Part shown: positions 5,754-8,134 of the stretch, piece by piece
How positions within the stretch are numbered: the first letter of the stretch is position 1
How the letters are laid out: the number at the start of each line of letters is the position of its first letter
From: Desulfuromonadales bacterium
Lineage (GTDB): Bacteria; Desulfobacterota; Desulfuromonadia; Desulfuromonadales; BM103
DNA length: 8,134 nt
Assembly: GCA_030630015.1 (NCBI GenBank)
Contig: DAOVNV010000103.1
Span: 1 to 8,134 of the forward strand
Direction: 5' to 3'
The notes under the pieces: generated by a model
Seen by the model: the letters and a program-made list of their open reading frames with translations, nothing else
What the model was told of the DNA's origin: nothing
Databases searched by the model: none
Made by a program: the position numbers and the translations under genes

Positions 5754-6062
5754 TCAGTAGCTGAAATAAACCTGGTACTTCTTCCGGACATCCTCTGCCC
5801 AGGACGTGTTGACCATCTTGACATTTTTAAGGTAGCCAAGAGAGATCATCTTGCTCTCTTCAGAGGTCTTCATAGCCGAGCAGACCAGGAAATTGGAAAA
5901 ATCGATATCCCGGAAAATCTTTTCCTGCAGTTCAACGGGAATTGCTCCTGAGCTTTGCAGCTCAGCCAGGAGTAATGCCTCGTGGTCAGCTTGCTTGGGG
6001 TTCGTGTAGTTCAGGTAGACGATGCCGGCAACAATGGCCAGAAAAACGATTTTTTTAATCAT
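5754..6062 (-). CDS. Small membrane-anchored or secreted protein, function unknown (possibly DUF4359-like)
   Basis: I read this as a 102-residue protein starting at the ATG at 6062, not at the farther in-frame ATG at 6140. AGGAG lies 7 bases before the 6062 start, and the upstream 26 codons would encode an unconvincing basic leader. The N-terminus (M-I-K-K then a hydrophobic stretch to about residue 18) is a signal peptide or single membrane anchor, followed by Y-T-N-P. The remaining 80 residues are mixed alpha/beta with one cysteine and an aromatic C-terminus (V-Y-F-S-Y). The hydrophobic start, T-N-P motif and length recall DUF4359 proteins, but I place it there only tentatively. It has its own candidate promoter and a weak terminator, so it may be a single-gene unit between the DUF748 gene and the ClC gene. 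Function is unknown. Confidence 0.7.
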   Translation of the reverse strand: MIKKIVFLAIVAGIVYLNYTNPKQADHEALLLAELQSSGAIPVELQEKIFRDIDFSNFLVCSAMKTSEESKMISLGYLKNVKMVNTSWAEDVRKKYQVYFSY

Positions 6063-6089
6063 GGGTCCACTCCTGGGTTTTTTCTTCGC

Positions 6090-6118
6090 AGGATAGCGCA
6101 AAAAGAGCACAATGACTA
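6090..6118 (-). promoter_or_regulatory. Candidate promoter for the small membrane-anchored protein
   Basis: On the minus strand TAGTCA (6118-6113, 4/6 to -35) and TATCCT (6095-6090, 4/6 to -10) are spaced by exactly 17 bases, about 28 bases before the start codon at 6062. The -35 box overlaps one of three CAATGA-type elements, so a regulator could act here. Weak consensus matches keep the confidence low. Confidence 0.3.
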
Positions 6119-6143
6119 GCCTGCTCATTGCACTACACAATGA
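6108..6143. repeat. Three alternating CAATGA/TCATTG elements upstream of the small protein gene
   Basis: CAATGA occurs at 6110-6115 and 6138-6143 and its inverse TCATTG at 6125-6130. The outer two extend to an 8-base direct repeat, CACAATGA (6108-6115 and 6136-6143), 28 bases apart. The middle copy can pair with either outer copy, giving mutually exclusive hairpins or a set of operator half-sites. The set overlaps the candidate -35 box. Confidence 0.4.
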
Positions 6144-6170
6144 AAAAGTGATCTGCAGGGAGAACGTAGA

Positions 6171-8134
6171 TTATTTCACGGTGATGCCGAATTCTACCCG
6201 GCTGCGGCTGGCCTCTTCCTTTGCCGGAAGTTTGTTGATGTCAGGGGCTGAGAGGAAGACTTGTTCGGCGGCTACGCCTGCCTCGTTGACCAGGTAGTCG
6301 CGGGCCGTCTGGGCGCGTGCCTGGGCCAACTCGGCCAGTTCATCAGAGCCGACCACGGTGTTGGTGTAGATCAGTTTTTCCAGTTCGGCATCAGGCAGGT
6401 GCTTGACCATTCCGATGAAGTTGCGGGGTTTCGGAAACTCTGCCTGCTTGTAAACGCTCCACAGGTAATCGGAATATTCCTCTGAGGGGATTTCCAACGG
6501 CGCGACGGCAGTGTCTTCCTGTCCTTTGCGCTGCTTAATCAGATCGAGCTGTCGGGCGTGCTCGATCTTCATACGAAGTTGCTCGCGGCGATAACCTTCC
6601 GGATCATTCTCCGGGTCGACGAAGCCCTGGACTTCGAGGTTGAGCGATGGTCGATCAAGGAGCGCCTGTGCCATGTTGGCCAGTTTTCCTCTTTCCGCTT
6701 CGGTCAGGTTCGCTGAGCCGTAGGTAAAGTCGATCGAGCTGAAATCCTCGTCACCGCCGCCGACCAGGGCTCCGAGCAATGCCAGAGGTGAGGTTGCCGC
6801 CTTGACCAGCAGGTTCTTGATGATCGTCCAGACCACCCCGGCAATGCTGAATTGCGGGTCGTCAAGCACACCTGAGACCGGAATGTCCAGGTGAATTTCA
6901 CCGTTGCGGTCCTTGAGCAGAGCGATGGCCAGCTTGACCGGCAGGCTGGTCGCTTGCTCACTTTCAACCGTGTCGCCGAAAGTGAACTGGTCGAGGAAAA
7001 CTTCGTTGCTGGCTTGCAGCTTGCCCTTTTCCACCAGATATTCCAGGGCGAGATGGAGTTTGCCCTTTTCGATCAGGTAGCCGAGATAGGTCCCCGAATA
7101 GGGCGACATCGGGCTCATCTCGATGTCGCTGAAATTGAGCTTGAGGTCAAGGAATATCTCCTCGGCCAGGGGGTTGAGCGCGCCCGCGATGACCAGGGGC
7201 GACTGGTTGCGCAGTTTGCCGCGCAGATCGACATTGGCCCGGGTGTTGATGTCGGAACTGAGCCCCCGGATGCTGCCTCCCAGTTCGCGCATGTCGGCGT
7301 GAAAGGGGCGGGGCAGGTTGCGGTCGGTGAAATCGACCTGTCCTCCCTGCAAGGTGACCCGATCAATCCGGATATTCATCGCATCTTCTGAACCGGATGC
7401 GACCTCTGCGGGTTCGGTTGGCGGCGGAGGTTCCGCTCCGTTGCTGTCGGTTTCTCCTGTTTGCGGGGAAGTCTCCTTCTGAAAGACCTGCGCGAAATTG
7501 AGCTGGGCATTTTCATCAATGAGCACTTTGGCGAAATAGTCGCTCATTGTTATGGAGTCCACTGACAGGTTCAATGGAGCCCAACTGCCTTTAATACCGG
7601 CAATCTGCAGGCTGTCCCATTTGAGCAGGTCCTCCTGGTGCGCGGCATCGAGACAGTAGATTTTGTCCACACCAATGTCGCCGCCGAACTTTACCTGCAG
7701 ACCGGCAGGTTTTATCGCCGCACGGGTGTTGAGCCGTGCATCGAGGTTGCCATCGGCCAGAACCAGGTTCGCCTGTTCGGCAATGTAGGGGGCAAGGGCG
7801 CTGAGCGGCAGGTTGCGCAGACGGCTGTTGATGTTGAATTCTTGCGTCGCGATTGTGGCATCGCCGGACAGGTGAATCTGTCCGGTCCGGTTCAGGGTCG
7901 CTTTCAGATCAAACGGGCTGGCAACCTTTTCCGGTGCGGCGAGATTTTTGACGCTGGACTGAATCCCGGACAATTGCAGCCGGGCCTTTTTGGCCGGCTG
8001 CCTGTCGAGGAAGTCGACAGACCAGTCGCTTACGGTGATCTCACCGACTCGGTAGCTGAACGGCGGGCCATCAGCCGGTTCCTCAGCCGGCGCCGCGGCC
8101 GGCGCGTGATCAGTTTCGGCCAACCCTGCAAACA
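6171..8134 (-). CDS. DUF748 family envelope protein, AsmA-like (C-terminal 653 residues, 5' end outside window)
   Basis: The frame is open to the window edge, so this is the C-terminal part of a larger protein; the TTG at 8123 is just an internal leucine codon. An Ala/Pro/Glu-rich linker opens the visible part. Two similar beta-rich modules follow, each beginning like I-x-V-x-x-x-x-V-D-F-x-D-R (about residues 30-43 and 252-268 of the fragment). The later region has the DUF748 signature pattern: S-P-Y-x-G-x-Y-L-G-Y-x-I-E-K-G-K-L, then L-D-x-x-T-F-G-D, then L-P-V-x-L-A and L-D-D-P-x-F. A charged helical C-terminal domain ends the protein. AsmA/YhdP/TamB-like proteins of this kind are periplasmic, usually inner-membrane anchored, and act in envelope biogenesis or lipid transport. 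The specific role here is unknown. The TAA lies at 6171-6173 with no clear terminator after it. Confidence 0.85.
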   Translation of the reverse strand, partial: FAGLAETDHAPAAAPAEEPADGPPFSYRVGEITVSDWSVDFLDRQPAKKARLQLSGIQSSVKNLAAPEKVASPFDLKATLNRTGQIHLSGDATIATQEFNINSRLRNLPLSALAPYIAEQANLVLADGNLDARLNTRAAIKPAGLQVKFGGDIGVDKIYCLDAAHQEDLLKWDSLQIAGIKGSWAPLNLSVDSITMSDYFAKVLIDENAQLNFAQVFQKETSPQTGETDSNGAEPPPPTEPAEVASGSEDAMNIRIDRVTLQGGQVDFTDRNLPRPFHADMRELGGSIRGLSSDINTRANVDLRGKLRNQSPLVIAGALNPLAEEIFLDLKLNFSDIEMSPMSPYSGTYLGYLIEKGKLHLALEYLVEKGKLQASNEVFLDQFTFGDTVESEQATSLPVKLAIALLKDRNGEIHLDIPVSGVLDDPQFSIAGVVWTIIKNLLVKAATSPLALLGALVGGGDEDFSSIDFTYGSANLTEAERGKLANMAQALLDRPSLNLEVQGFVDPENDPEGYRREQLRMKIEHARQLDLIKQRKGQEDTAVAPLEIPSEEYSDYLWSVYKQAEFPKPRNFIGMVKHLPDAELEKLIYTNTVVGSDELAELAQARAQTARDYLVNEAGVAAEQVFLSAPDINKLPAKEEASRSRVEFGITVK

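Noticed and set aside
5754..6140. Longer 128-residue version of the small membrane-anchored protein
   Set aside because: The ATG at 6140 has no ribosome binding site and would place the promoter and CAATGA elements inside the gene. The ATG at 6062 has AGGAG at ideal spacing and opens with a proper signal or anchor sequence.
6171..8123. TTG at 8123 as a true start of the DUF748 gene
   Set aside because: The frame stays open to the edge of the window, no ribosome binding site precedes the TTG, and DUF748 proteins are normally much longer with an N-terminal membrane segment that is missing here.
1..8134. CRISPR array, tRNA, rRNA, IS element or phage genes
   Set aside because: No regularly spaced repeats, cloverleaf-like sequences, transposase motifs or structural phage genes were seen on either strand.

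Overview
The window carries a compact set of genes that all lie on the minus strand, so it reads right to left. The DNA is moderately GC-rich. The families present (a DUF748/AsmA-like envelope protein, a CBS-tailed ClC protein, a fused ChlI/ChlD-type chelatase subunit, a single-domain PilZ protein and a small GDSL lipoprotein esterase) suggest a Gram-negative bacterium. I lean towards the Desulfuromonadales/Geobacterales, but this rests on gene content only.

Layout in transcription order: (1) 8134-6171, the C-terminal part of a large DUF748 protein whose 5' end lies outside the window. (2) 6062-5754, a 102-residue membrane-anchored or secreted small protein with a strong ribosome binding site, followed by a weak terminator candidate. 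(3) 5647-1169, a tight three-gene unit: a ClC chloride channel/transporter (GTG start), a metal-chelatase AAA+/VWA gene, and a CoA-pyrophosphatase-like Nudix hydrolase. Both junctions in this unit are 4-base ATGA stop/start overlaps. (4) 1129-770, a PA4608-type PilZ protein with its own candidate promoter. (5) 769-656, an intergenic stretch rich in palindromes that looks like a dispersed REP-type element. (6) 655-32, a GDSL-family lipoprotein esterase.

The most interesting feature is in the chelatase gene. The AAA+ (ChlI-like) part is in one frame and ends at a TGA at 2628-2630. The linker and VWA part (ChlD-like), including the first MIDAS residues, continues in the -1 frame, with no stop from the run to 1798 and no ATG, GTG or TTG codon before the MIDAS motif. 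The two frames join at a run of ten A (minus strand, 2679-2670). A 7-bp hairpin begins 11 nt downstream. A -1 ribosomal shift, or transcriptional insertion of one A, gives exactly a 675-residue ChlD-type protein; without the shift a 398-residue AAA+ protein is made. This matches the arrangement reported for chlD genes that yield both the small and the medium cobalt-chelatase subunit from one gene. A simple indel or a homopolymer sequencing error cannot be excluded from the sequence alone. No cobN is present in the window.

No tRNA, rRNA, CRISPR array, insertion sequence or phage gene was seen, and no gene-free gap exceeds about 115 bases.
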